NCBI GenBank assembly: GCA_024644085.1
Contig: JAHELS010000006.1
Coordinates: 1-64,000, forward strand
From: Rhodopirellula sp.
Lineage (GTDB): Bacteria; Planctomycetota; Planctomycetia; Pirellulales; Pirellulaceae
Direction of reading: 5' to 3'
DNA length: 64,000 nucleotides
The position numbers were made by a program, and so were the translations under genes. Positions 39,656 to 47,880 of the stretch are shown piece by piece. Within the stretch, counting starts at the first letter, position 1, and each line of letters begins with the position of its first letter. Below the pieces are notes generated by a model. It was given only the letters and a program-made list of their open reading frames with translations. It did not search any database and was not told the origin of the DNA.

Positions 39656-42643
39656 ATGCACCTCCATCGACTTCACACACGTTTTTCGCCGCGCACCACT
39701 TCAACTTGGCTGCTCCTGGCGGGAATTGCATTGATCTGCCTGACCGACGGCATCCCGGCGATGGCCCAGGGGGGAAACCTCGGTGGATTTGGAACACTCG
39801 GTGGCCAGGAACCGATTGGTCAGTATCCATCGCCGCAGTACTACATGGCGCTTCGGATCTACCGCACCGGCGACATGGATGCGGCGATCGATGCGTTCGA
39901 GATGGCGGTTCGAGTGTCGCGACGCGACGTCCATGGCCGCTGGATCGACGCGATCCCTGCGCTGGCGATGCTGGCCGAATGCCACTGGCAACTGGGTGAT
40001 GTCGTCGGCGCGCACGAACATGTTGATCACGTGTTTCAGATTGCCATTCGCAATCGCGGGTGGCTTAGCCGCGTCGATTGGCAATCTTCGATGCAGCCCG
40101 GCGTACAACTGGCCCAGCAATCCGGTCTCTGGCCGGAGGCAACATCGGTGCGCCGCGTTCCGGTTGCCGGTCGAATCATGTTCACCTCGGGTACACCTCT
40201 GACGGCACAACGTTTGGCGCATGGAGGAACCATCGAGGAACCGAACATTCGCCCGATCGACATCGTGGAGATCATGCGCGGTCTTGCGATCGCCTCACAT
40301 CGGCGACGGGTAATTCTTGGGCCGTTGAGCGAAAACGATGCGTTGGCGACAGCGTTGCTCGATGCGACCAAGTTTCCCGCGGGGTTACAGCTTCCGCTGG
40401 CCCGGTCATTGATCGGTTCGGTGCGCACGACGGGGTACTTTTCGATCCTCGATGACAAGCGCGCTGTCGCCGAGGCATTACAAAATGGACTTATTGGCGG
40501 CGCGGCCCATCCATTGTCGGCGATCGCGATTCTTGCACAAACTTCCGCACTCGCCGGCGAGGAAAAGCCGGAGGCGGTCGTCGGTGTTGCGATGAACCTT
40601 GTCCATATCGCGGCGGCGCTGGAGCAACCCGAATTCCTCGGAGAAGCAATGCAGTTGGCGGCTGGCTGTGCCAGCGAACAACAAGCCGCGACGGTCCGCC
40701 AGGCCGCGGCGACCGTTGCCACGGCGATGTTGAGGAAATCACGTTTGGCGACCTTGCATTGCCTGATCGCCGGGGCTGATGCGGCAATCACTTCGGGAGA
40801 TCTCGATTCGGCAAACACGATGCTCTCTCAGGCCCAATCTTTGTCGGCTCGCCGCGATGTGCTGTTACCGCGACTCGATGCCTACGGTGCTTACGTGGCC
40901 GCTCGCCTAGCCGCGGCGCGCGGCTCTTCGATTGGTATCAACCAGGTCACGCCGCTCGATGAAGCGCTCGCCCAGATGACGACGTTTGCACTGAACCACC
41001 GGGGCCGGAAAAACGCCCTGGTATCGATGCCGCGGGTTTATCAACTGGGACTGATCCGACAAGCGGTCGGCACCTCCGTCGGCGGCAAGTCGAGTGAAAA
41101 ACTGCTGCAGGCCTACGGTGACGACCCGCCGATCGAGGTTTGGCGGCGCGACGCGGTCGACGCATTGGCGTCGGTCATGGTTGACCGCAGCTTGGCGCAC
41201 GCGGCGCGCGTCAACCTGCACGCATCCGCAGGTTACGGAGAAAAGCTGCTCCAGTCGGCCGATACGATGCTGGCTTCGCGATTCAACCAGCGATTACCTC
41301 TCGGTGGCCGCATCGCTCAGGTGCGGGCCATCGCCCGCGGCGACGATCAAGTGCTCGGCAAAGAGATCATCGATTTTCGCAACAAGGCGGGTCGCGGGAT
41401 GAAGGAACTCCGGGCCGCGGCGATGGCGGCGGCCAAACCGGACGCAATGCAACTTGAGAAACTCGAGGCGAAAGCATGCGCGGTCGCTCTGAGTCGACTG
41501 CACCTTCCCCATGTGACACCTCCCCTTCTGGATGAGAAGCTGCCGGTCGCGCGACTACCCAAACGCACTGGCCTGTTGAGTTTTACAGTCGTCGGCAACA
41601 AGCTTTTTGCGACACTGGCGGCCGATGGCAAGGTGGTCATGTGGGCGGTCGGCGGAAGCAATCGATTGCCCGGTGAAATCGGACGACTATTGAAAGGAAT
41701 TGGCGTCGGACGGGCTCGCGGAAACCGACTGCCCGAAGACGAATCTTGGAAGAGCACAGCCGTCACGCTGCGCCGCCATCTAGTTCCGGACGACTCGGTT
41801 ATCACTCCAGAAAAGTTTGATGAGTTGGTGATCGTCCCGGATGGTCCGCTGTGGTACCTGCCTTTCGAGATTCTACCGCTTGGTGATGAGGCGTCGCCGT
41901 TGCTGGCAGACAAGATTTCCGTGCGCTACGCGGCGACGCCCGGACTCGCGTTGAAGCCCGCGGCGATGCCCCCGATCACGCGAGCGGTCGGAGTGACGGC
42001 GGACCTTTTCTTCGCGCCGCGCGACCCGGACCTCAACGGCTCGATCGTTCAATCGATCGTCGACGTGCTGAACGACCCGGTCAAGTTGCCGGGAACCATC
42101 GATACACCAAGCGGGCTGCTCGGCAACCAACTCGGTCATCTCGTGGTCGCGGCCCCTCGGGCGCCGCATCCGAAAAACTTGCTTTTGACCAGCATCACGC
42201 CATACGATCAAACCACTCCGTTCAGCACGCTCGCCGGCTGGATGCGTTTTCCCGCCGAGGTGCCCCGTTCGGTCATCCTGTGCGGGTATCGAACGCCTGT
42301 CGGCGTGGGACAGATGGGAACCGGTGACGAGATCTTCACGACCCTCTGCGCTCTCAATTCCGCCGGCGTCCGGAGCATTCTTCTCAGCCGCTGGGCGGTG
42401 GGTGGTGAGTCCTCGGCGATCCTCCTGCGAGAACTGCTTCAAGAGTTACCGTTCACGGGGATGAACGCGTCTTGGGCACGTGCCCGAGAGGTGCTGCGCA
42501 ACAGCGAACTCGATCCCGCCGGCGAACCACTGTTGATGCAGGCCGAGCATGACCGAGAAGGACTGACCGGAGACCAGCCGTTATTCTGGGGTGGTTACCT
42601 GATCTCGTCGCCTCATCCGCCCACAGCCGGTGCGGCTCAGTAG
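39656..42643 (+). CDS. Exported TPR protein with degenerate CHAT-like domain
   Basis: This 995-residue protein has a signal peptide (TSTWLLLAGIALICLTDG, cleavage near AMAQ). Residues about 55-600 are helical and TPR-like (ALRIYRTGDMDAAIDAFEMA). The last 250 residues resemble a CHAT domain (LVIVPDGPLWYLPFEILP, then STLAGWMRFPAEVP and ILLSRWAVGGES). The CHAT His lies in LGHLVVAAP rather than HxxxHG, and the LSACxT Cys block reads ILCGYRTP, so the caspase-type dyad looks lost. It faces the kinase cluster, converging with its last gene. Function unknown; probably a scaffold. Confidence 0.7.
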   Translation: MHLHRLHTRFSPRTTSTWLLLAGIALICLTDGIPAMAQGGNLGGFGTLGGQEPIGQYPSPQYYMALRIYRTGDMDAAIDAFEMAVRVSRRDVHGRWIDAIPALAMLAECHWQLGDVVGAHEHVDHVFQIAIRNRGWLSRVDWQSSMQPGVQLAQQSGLWPEATSVRRVPVAGRIMFTSGTPLTAQRLAHGGTIEEPNIRPIDIVEIMRGLAIASHRRRVILGPLSENDALATALLDATKFPAGLQLPLARSLIGSVRTTGYFSILDDKRAVAEALQNGLIGGAAHPLSAIAILAQTSALAGEEKPEAVVGVAMNLVHIAAALEQPEFLGEAMQLAAGCASEQQAATVRQAAATVATAMLRKSRLATLHCLIAGADAAITSGDLDSANTMLSQAQSLSARRDVLLPRLDAYGAYVAARLAAARGSSIGINQVTPLDEALAQMTTFALNHRGRKNALVSMPRVYQLGLIRQAVGTSVGGKSSEKLLQAYGDDPPIEVWRRDAVDALASVMVDRSLAHAARVNLHASAGYGEKLLQSADTMLASRFNQRLPLGGRIAQVRAIARGDDQVLGKEIIDFRNKAGRGMKELRAAAMAAAKPDAMQLEKLEAKACAVALSRLHLPHVTPPLLDEKLPVARLPKRTGLLSFTVVGNKLFATLAADGKVVMWAVGGSNRLPGEIGRLLKGIGVGRARGNRLPEDESWKSTAVTLRRHLVPDDSVITPEKFDELVIVPDGPLWYLPFEILPLGDEASPLLADKISVRYAATPGLALKPAAMPPITRAVGVTADLFFAPRDPDLNGSIVQSIVDVLNDPVKLPGTIDTPSGLLGNQLGHLVVAAPRAPHPKNLLLTSITPYDQTTPFSTLAGWMRFPAEVPRSVILCGYRTPVGVGQMGTGDEIFTTLCALNSAGVRSILLSRWAVGGESSAILLRELLQELPFTGMNASWARAREVLRNSELDPAGEPLLMQAEHDREGLTGDQPLFWGGYLISSPHPPTAGAAQ

Positions 42644-42667
42644 ACTCGGCGCCGAACCAGGGTTCTC

Positions 42668-45655
42668 TCAGAATTCCTTCGCTTCGCCGAACAGCACGCC
42701 CGGCACATAGACCGCCAACCCCGAGAGCGCCGCGACCATCCAGGGCTCGAGCAGACTGGCAACGCCTGGAATTCCAAACATCGGGCCAAACAGGATCACG
42801 ATTGTTGCCACCGCCGCAAACGGTGTCATCCGCCAACCGGACACGAAGGCGGACATGACCAACAACAATCCTGCCCATCCGACCGACCAGGGTGACGTGC
42901 CCAGGAGCTGTGTGTCCGATTCGGTTTCGCCAGCCGCGGCAGCAGCACCACGCAGCGCCGTTGAAACTTCACCGAGGTCAGCGCTTTGGATGTTCTTGAA
43001 TGATTCGAACAGCCCACTGCTGTTACCCCATAACGCGAAGATGGCCAACAAAATGCAACCGGCCAACAACCGCGTCTGACCCCCCAGAGCAAATCGGATC
43101 GGTGCAAGTGGATCACGTTTCTTTTTGTACTTGCCGCTTCGCGCGTCGGCCAACATCGCCTTCATTCTCGCCCGCTTTTCTTCGGCGGCCGCTTGCGCAT
43201 CGGCGGTTGAGGTCGACACTTCTCTCGCGTTGTCCATGACGGCGGCGGCCATCTGCCACGCACGGTCTCTCGCCTCATCGGCGCTCAGCCCCTCGCTCTG
43301 CAACCCGTGCTGCTCGATCTTCGCAAGACGTTTGTGATCGCGTGCGTCCCGATTCACCCTGGCTTTGGAATCCAACGCAGCACAGATCTTGTCACGCCAT
43401 GAATTGGCAGACGTCGATGCCGAAAAGGAAGGGTCCCCTTTTAACTTTGTCCGCATCGTGCAAAGGGATGGATAACCAAACAAGTCCTCGAAAAGCGGCT
43501 GCCATCCCTTGCCCCCATACCGCGCCGCAAACGATCGGACACCTTCTTCGTCCGCCCCCTCGATTCGAAGATCTCGAATGAACCGTTCCGCCTCGTCGAG
43601 AATCGAGGCACGGCTGCCTCTCGACGGGGCAATCAGTGCAAAGTGAAACGCGGCGCCGGTGATCGCGCCGAGCAACAATCCGACAAAAAAGCCGGGCCAC
43701 AAACCCGAAATCAGCACCACAAGCAACAGCACGCAAGCCCCAATGATCGCGACCAGATAATCGACCCACGACAGCGAGCCGATCCAACCGCGCAAACTCG
43801 TCACCAACGCACTGCGTCCACCTCGGGCACCGAGAATCAAAGCCGTGCCGACTGTGGCGAGAAACAGGACCGGGCCGAACAACAACCAACCAAAGCCCGC
43901 CACGACGGGCAACAGCACCGTCAATAACCCGCTCACCGCGACCAACGCCGCGAACAACGGCTTGGTCATCCGGATCAGCGGTGCTGCGCTGCGATAGCGA
44001 GAAGCGATCGATTCCCACCTGTCGGCCTGGGCAACCGTCGGAGAAAACTGTCCCTCGTCGCTGTAGCCCAGGAACGATTCGAGGGCAGCGATCATTTCCG
44101 ATAACGACGCGTACCGATCCTCAGGACGCTTTGCCATCGCCCGCTCGACAATGCGCTCGAGCGGTTCGGGCACGCGGGTGCTGATGGAACGCAAACTCGG
44201 CAGCGGCTGCTGGGCGTGCTGTTGCAGCACTTCGGAAACCACAGTACCGTCGAAAGGCGGCCGTCCGACCAGCATGTAGAACAGCGTACAACCCAGTGAA
44301 TAAATGTCGGCGCGATGGTCGACTGCGGCCGCGTCGATTCCCTGCTCGGGCGCCATATAGGCGGGCGTTCCCACTGCGGTTCCCTGCATCGTCACTTGCG
44401 TGCCGCTCTCCAAACCGCTCATCGACGTGATACCGGCATCCGAATCGGTATCTGCCTGGTCGGGAATCTTCACCAGCCCGAGATCCGCGACCTTGATCAC
44501 GCCCTCGTCACTTAGCAACAGATTCGCCGGCTTCACGTCGCGGTGAACCATCCCATTGCGATGGGCGAACTGTAAACCACGAGCCGCCTGCAACGTGTAG
44601 CCCGCCGCCAACTTCGGATCGAGTGCTCCCTTCTCGCGGATCAATTCGTCAAGCGGCCCTCCACGCACCCATTCCATGCTGAAGAAATGCCGGCCCGCAT
44701 CCTCGCCAAAGTCGTAAATCTGTACCACGTTATGATGGGTCAGCTGGGCCGCCGCGTATGCTTCGCGAACAAACCGTGCCAACGACGCTGGGTTGTTCGC
44801 CAATCGATCACGAATTGTCTTTAGCGCCACCAGGCGATCGAGTGAAACCTGTTTGGCTTCGTAAACCGCACCCATCGCGCCGCGTCCGAGCAGCCGCAAT
44901 ACCCGATAGCCGCCAAGCCGCTCGGGCACTTCAGCCACATCGCCGCCGCGCGACGCCGAGACTTGGCGCGATGCCGATCTTCCGCTCGACGCGCCAGCCG
45001 AAACCAACGGCTTGGCTGATCGCCCCGCTTTGCTGGCGACCCTCTTACTCTCCTCCACAACAGTTCCGTCGACCGTCGCATCAACGTTGCCCGCCGTTTC
45101 GTCGGCCGCGCCGACCGTCACGCCCGGATCACCCTGCGAGGCCGGCCGCTGCTGGCGAGAAGCTACCGAAGATGAATTCGCGGCGCCGGCCCCAGTCGAC
45201 GGATCGAGCGTGGCCTGGTCGACGGTCGCCTGGTCGACGGTCGCCTGGTCGACGGTCGCCTGGTCGACGGTCGCCTGGTCGAGCGCAGGCTGTTCAACAG
45301 TCGCCTGATCGAGCGCAGGCTGTTCAACAGTCGCCTGATCGAGCGTGGCCTCCACGCCATCATTCTCGCTGGCTGCGGGTTTCCCAACCGCCGATTCAAC
45401 CGCTGAATCAACCGTTGCCTCGACGGTGCTATTGCTGGGCGCTGCGTCACCCGTTGTCGCCTCGGGATTCGCCCGCTTCTTGTTGGTGCGACTCTTATCC
45501 TGGGACAATCGCCCGACGCCAACTTTGGGTGGGTCATCATCGGTGACTTTGAGGCGAAATGCCTTACCGCAATGTTTGCATTTGGGCCGATAACTCCCCG
45601 GCTTCGGCTGACCGAGTGACAGGACCGATTCGCACTCGGGGCACTTGATTCGCAT
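42668..45655 (-). CDS. Membrane Ser/Thr protein kinase with N-terminal zinc ribbon
   Basis: This 995-residue protein begins with a zinc-ribbon (Cys5, Cys8, Cys26, Cys29), then a low-complexity region of repeated DQATVDQATVE blocks (about 100-150). A Hanks kinase follows: GRGAMGAVYEAK near residue 253, VALKTI near 277, HRDVKPANLLL near 367, DLG in place of DFG, and GTPAYMAPEQ. The C-terminal half holds several transmembrane helices (VVAGFGWLLFGPVLFLA, VYVPGVLFGEA). It is the last gene of the FHA-sigma-pseudokinase-kinase run. The transmembrane part points to a membrane-located sensor. Confidence 0.9.
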   Translation of the reverse strand: MRIKCPECESVLSLGQPKPGSYRPKCKHCGKAFRLKVTDDDPPKVGVGRLSQDKSRTNKKRANPEATTGDAAPSNSTVEATVDSAVESAVGKPAASENDGVEATLDQATVEQPALDQATVEQPALDQATVDQATVDQATVDQATVDQATLDPSTGAGAANSSSVASRQQRPASQGDPGVTVGAADETAGNVDATVDGTVVEESKRVASKAGRSAKPLVSAGASSGRSASRQVSASRGGDVAEVPERLGGYRVLRLLGRGAMGAVYEAKQVSLDRLVALKTIRDRLANNPASLARFVREAYAAAQLTHHNVVQIYDFGEDAGRHFFSMEWVRGGPLDELIREKGALDPKLAAGYTLQAARGLQFAHRNGMVHRDVKPANLLLSDEGVIKVADLGLVKIPDQADTDSDAGITSMSGLESGTQVTMQGTAVGTPAYMAPEQGIDAAAVDHRADIYSLGCTLFYMLVGRPPFDGTVVSEVLQQHAQQPLPSLRSISTRVPEPLERIVERAMAKRPEDRYASLSEMIAALESFLGYSDEGQFSPTVAQADRWESIASRYRSAAPLIRMTKPLFAALVAVSGLLTVLLPVVAGFGWLLFGPVLFLATVGTALILGARGGRSALVTSLRGWIGSLSWVDYLVAIIGACVLLLVVLISGLWPGFFVGLLLGAITGAAFHFALIAPSRGSRASILDEAERFIRDLRIEGADEEGVRSFAARYGGKGWQPLFEDLFGYPSLCTMRTKLKGDPSFSASTSANSWRDKICAALDSKARVNRDARDHKRLAKIEQHGLQSEGLSADEARDRAWQMAAAVMDNAREVSTSTADAQAAAEEKRARMKAMLADARSGKYKKKRDPLAPIRFALGGQTRLLAGCILLAIFALWGNSSGLFESFKNIQSADLGEVSTALRGAAAAAGETESDTQLLGTSPWSVGWAGLLLVMSAFVSGWRMTPFAAVATIVILFGPMFGIPGVASLLEPWMVAALSGLAVYVPGVLFGEAKEF
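45211..45350. repeat. 15- and 30-bp in-frame tandem repeats inside the kinase gene
   Basis: A 15-base unit (GCCTGGTCGACGGTC on the plus strand) repeats about five times at 45213-45280, followed by two 30-base units beginning GCCTGGTCGAGCGCAGGC and GCCTGATCGAGCGCAGGC. All periods are multiples of three and encode the DQATV and EQPAL repeats of the kinase linker. This looks like a length-variable linker. Confidence 0.85.
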
Positions 45656-45700
45656 GTGTCAAACTCGGTCACTCATGTTGCAAAAAAGAATGATCATTTT

Positions 45701-47017
45701 CTATTGGCCCCTGATCCACGTGGCAAACCGTTCACGCAGCGGTGGCCGCGCGACGTCCTCGACCAACGACGGCAGGGAATCAGCGCAGCGGATCAGCGTT
45801 TGACCGATCAAGCCGCACGCCTCGTCACTGCGATTGGATCCGATCTCGCGCAACCGAGCCAGCAAATCAACCGACCACGACGCGTGCCAATCGACCGACG
45901 CAGCCGCCACCAACTTAATCAAGTCCTGCACATCCATGTTCATTCGGGCCGAAAGCGATGCGATTTGACGCGAGTTGCCGGCGGTCAACCATCGTTCCAA
46001 CGCGATACGGCTCGACGCGCCGTCGATCAAATGAATCTTGCCATCGTGATCGACCATCAGGTTATCGGAATGAATGCCCCCGTGAGTCGCTTGGGCGTGA
46101 TGCGCCGCGGCCACCGCGAACGCGACCCGCGAAAGATCGACGAGTTGAACACGGGGGGCCTGGTCCGCACGGTGCGACTGGAAGGAACGGGCAAACAGCC
46201 ACGGACGCACGACGCCGAGATGCCGGTGCTGGATGGCCGCGACGCTCGGCCGGACCCAACAGGGGTTGCGGACCGACGCGGCGCGCTCGCAAGCATCGAG
46301 CACCTGCTCAATCTCTGCCTCCGAGACTTGCACAGGCAGCTCGGAAATCTTCAAGGCGAGTGGGATGCCGCGGACTGAATCGCGGCCGCGGATCAGCCAT
46401 CGTCCCGGCCCGCTGGCGACGCAGCGATCCCCGATAAACCATTCCGGCACGTCGACCGGGTAGGGTGTCAACGGCGTGACCGGCAACGCTGGCTCGGCAG
46501 CGAAGGGCAATTCATCGATTGAAAAATCTCCAGAGTGTGAATTCACTCTGTCGGTGTCGATCAACATCGTGCCCTCGGTATCACCATCACCATGATCGGG
46601 GACGATGCTGTTGCCGGCACCCGTCGTCGGCGCGGCTTTTTCATCGGCGAAATCGATTTGCACCAGCTCGCGAATCGGGTCGGCCAGGTCGGGAAACCGC
46701 CGCGACAACACTTCCACATCGACTTTAGCCCCCAATTCCACCGAGACGCAAACCTCGGCGTCAATCAGGTCGAGTAGATTTGACTTCGTGCAAAGGGCGG
46801 GATACTCGTCGAGGTAATCTTCGACCTGCACCGGGTGTGACATGCGTCGCCGCTGCATCAAGTCGATGCAGACAATATCGACGAGCTGATTCTCTTCAAG
46901 CGGCCTTCCTCGGAGCAAATCTGCGAGCGGGGACTCCGGATCTCTCCGACGTTCGGCGCGAAGCCACTGAATCAGACTGTCGATTGATGCGGGCCGCGGA
47001 TCGGTTGTCTCGCCCAT
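45701..47017 (-). CDS. Pseudokinase-like protein
   Basis: This 438-residue protein has an N-terminal region typical of planctomycete kinases (EDYLDEYPAL, then FPDLADPIRELVQ) and a C-terminal kinase-like fold. The key motifs are altered: HGGIHSDNLMVDHDG replaces HRDxKPxN, so the catalytic Asp is displaced to a Ser-Asp pair, and LIDGASSR replaces DFG. The VAIK Lys appears as LALKIS. Some ATP binding is possible, but phosphotransfer is doubtful. Its ATG overlaps the sigma-factor stop by one base (TGATG-type), implying coupled expression, and the active membrane kinase follows 45 bases later. Confidence 0.75.
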   Translation of the reverse strand: MGETTDPRPASIDSLIQWLRAERRRDPESPLADLLRGRPLEENQLVDIVCIDLMQRRRMSHPVQVEDYLDEYPALCTKSNLLDLIDAEVCVSVELGAKVDVEVLSRRFPDLADPIRELVQIDFADEKAAPTTGAGNSIVPDHGDGDTEGTMLIDTDRVNSHSGDFSIDELPFAAEPALPVTPLTPYPVDVPEWFIGDRCVASGPGRWLIRGRDSVRGIPLALKISELPVQVSEAEIEQVLDACERAASVRNPCWVRPSVAAIQHRHLGVVRPWLFARSFQSHRADQAPRVQLVDLSRVAFAVAAAHHAQATHGGIHSDNLMVDHDGKIHLIDGASSRIALERWLTAGNSRQIASLSARMNMDVQDLIKLVAAASVDWHASWSVDLLARLREIGSNRSDEACGLIGQTLIRCADSLPSLVEDVARPPLRERFATWIRGQ

Positions 47018-47658
47018 CAGATCTCTTCGTCGTGGAAACCGATGTCAGCGCGTACACGGTCCAGGGCGCGTCGCACACGCATGCGAGCCGTATCGGCCTT
47101 GATGCCCAGTGCTTCACCGATTTCGTTCCAGTCACGGTTCTCGAGCATCATGTCGATCGCGCGGGCATCCTCCTTGGTGACCAGTGATCGAATCCTTGAC
47201 AAGACTTCGCGACGCAACGCGATCTGACTGGGCGTGACCTGTCGATTCGCCATCGTCATTTCGTCGACGGGCGTCCCTTCGTTGCGGCGAAAATCACGGC
47301 ACTGACGCGCCAACGTCCGAAATGTATCGAGGACCTGGTTATCAATTGCCCGCAGCACATAGGCGAGCACATCATCCGGTGTGACGCCCTGCTCGCCGTA
47401 GCGACGAGCCATGTCGGCCATCACGTCATTGCAAATGTCCATCGATTCGGCCTGGCCCATCAATCCGTATTGGCGAAGCCGCGTTCGAGCGCGGCGCCGC
47501 AGTTGGTCGCCAAATCGACGCCAAACAATCTCCAAGGGTTCAGCGGCGACCGATGACGTTGCGGCGTCGGATCGAAATTCGTTTGCTGCTGAAGGGCGAT
47601 CCGAATCATCTGGGATCGAATCATCTGGGATCGATGGGTCGGTCACTGGATGTACCAT
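47017..47658 (-). CDS. ECF-type RNA polymerase sigma factor
   Basis: This extracytoplasmic-function sigma factor has 213 residues from the ATG at 47658. Region 2 contains LRQYGLMGQAESMDICNDVM and VLAYVLRAIDNQVLDTFRTL. Region 4 has SRIRSLVTKEDARAIDMML and a helix-turn-helix GIKADTARMRVRRALDRV. The N-terminus carries a doubled SIPDD repeat and is acidic. The longer frame to 47808 is unsupported. It is coupled to the pseudokinase; planctomycetes are known to have ECF sigma factors linked to Ser/Thr kinases. No conventional anti-sigma gene is present. Confidence 0.9.
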   Translation of the reverse strand: MVHPVTDPSIPDDSIPDDSDRPSAANEFRSDAATSSVAAEPLEIVWRRFGDQLRRRARTRLRQYGLMGQAESMDICNDVMADMARRYGEQGVTPDDVLAYVLRAIDNQVLDTFRTLARQCRDFRRNEGTPVDEMTMANRQVTPSQIALRREVLSRIRSLVTKEDARAIDMMLENRDWNEIGEALGIKADTARMRVRRALDRVRADIGFHDEEI

Positions 47659-47880
47659 GCCGCCAGAGCGAGGTGGGGAATGTGCGACGTAACGCTGCCG
47701 GTAACGGCCTCTTTCAAGAGTCACCGTACGGCGGTAATGGCAAAGGCGACATCGCATGCCACAACCGAACAACCGAATCACCGCCGCAGAGAGTCCATGA
47801 TCGACCATGCGGAGTCGATCATGCTTTGAGGGGGGCTCCGGAGTGCCAGTTTACCAGCATTCGTGAGGGCCAGCCGATTT

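Noticed and set aside
45211-45350. Repeat array as a CRISPR
   Set aside because: The units are adjacent with no spacers, keep the reading frame and encode a protein repeat.
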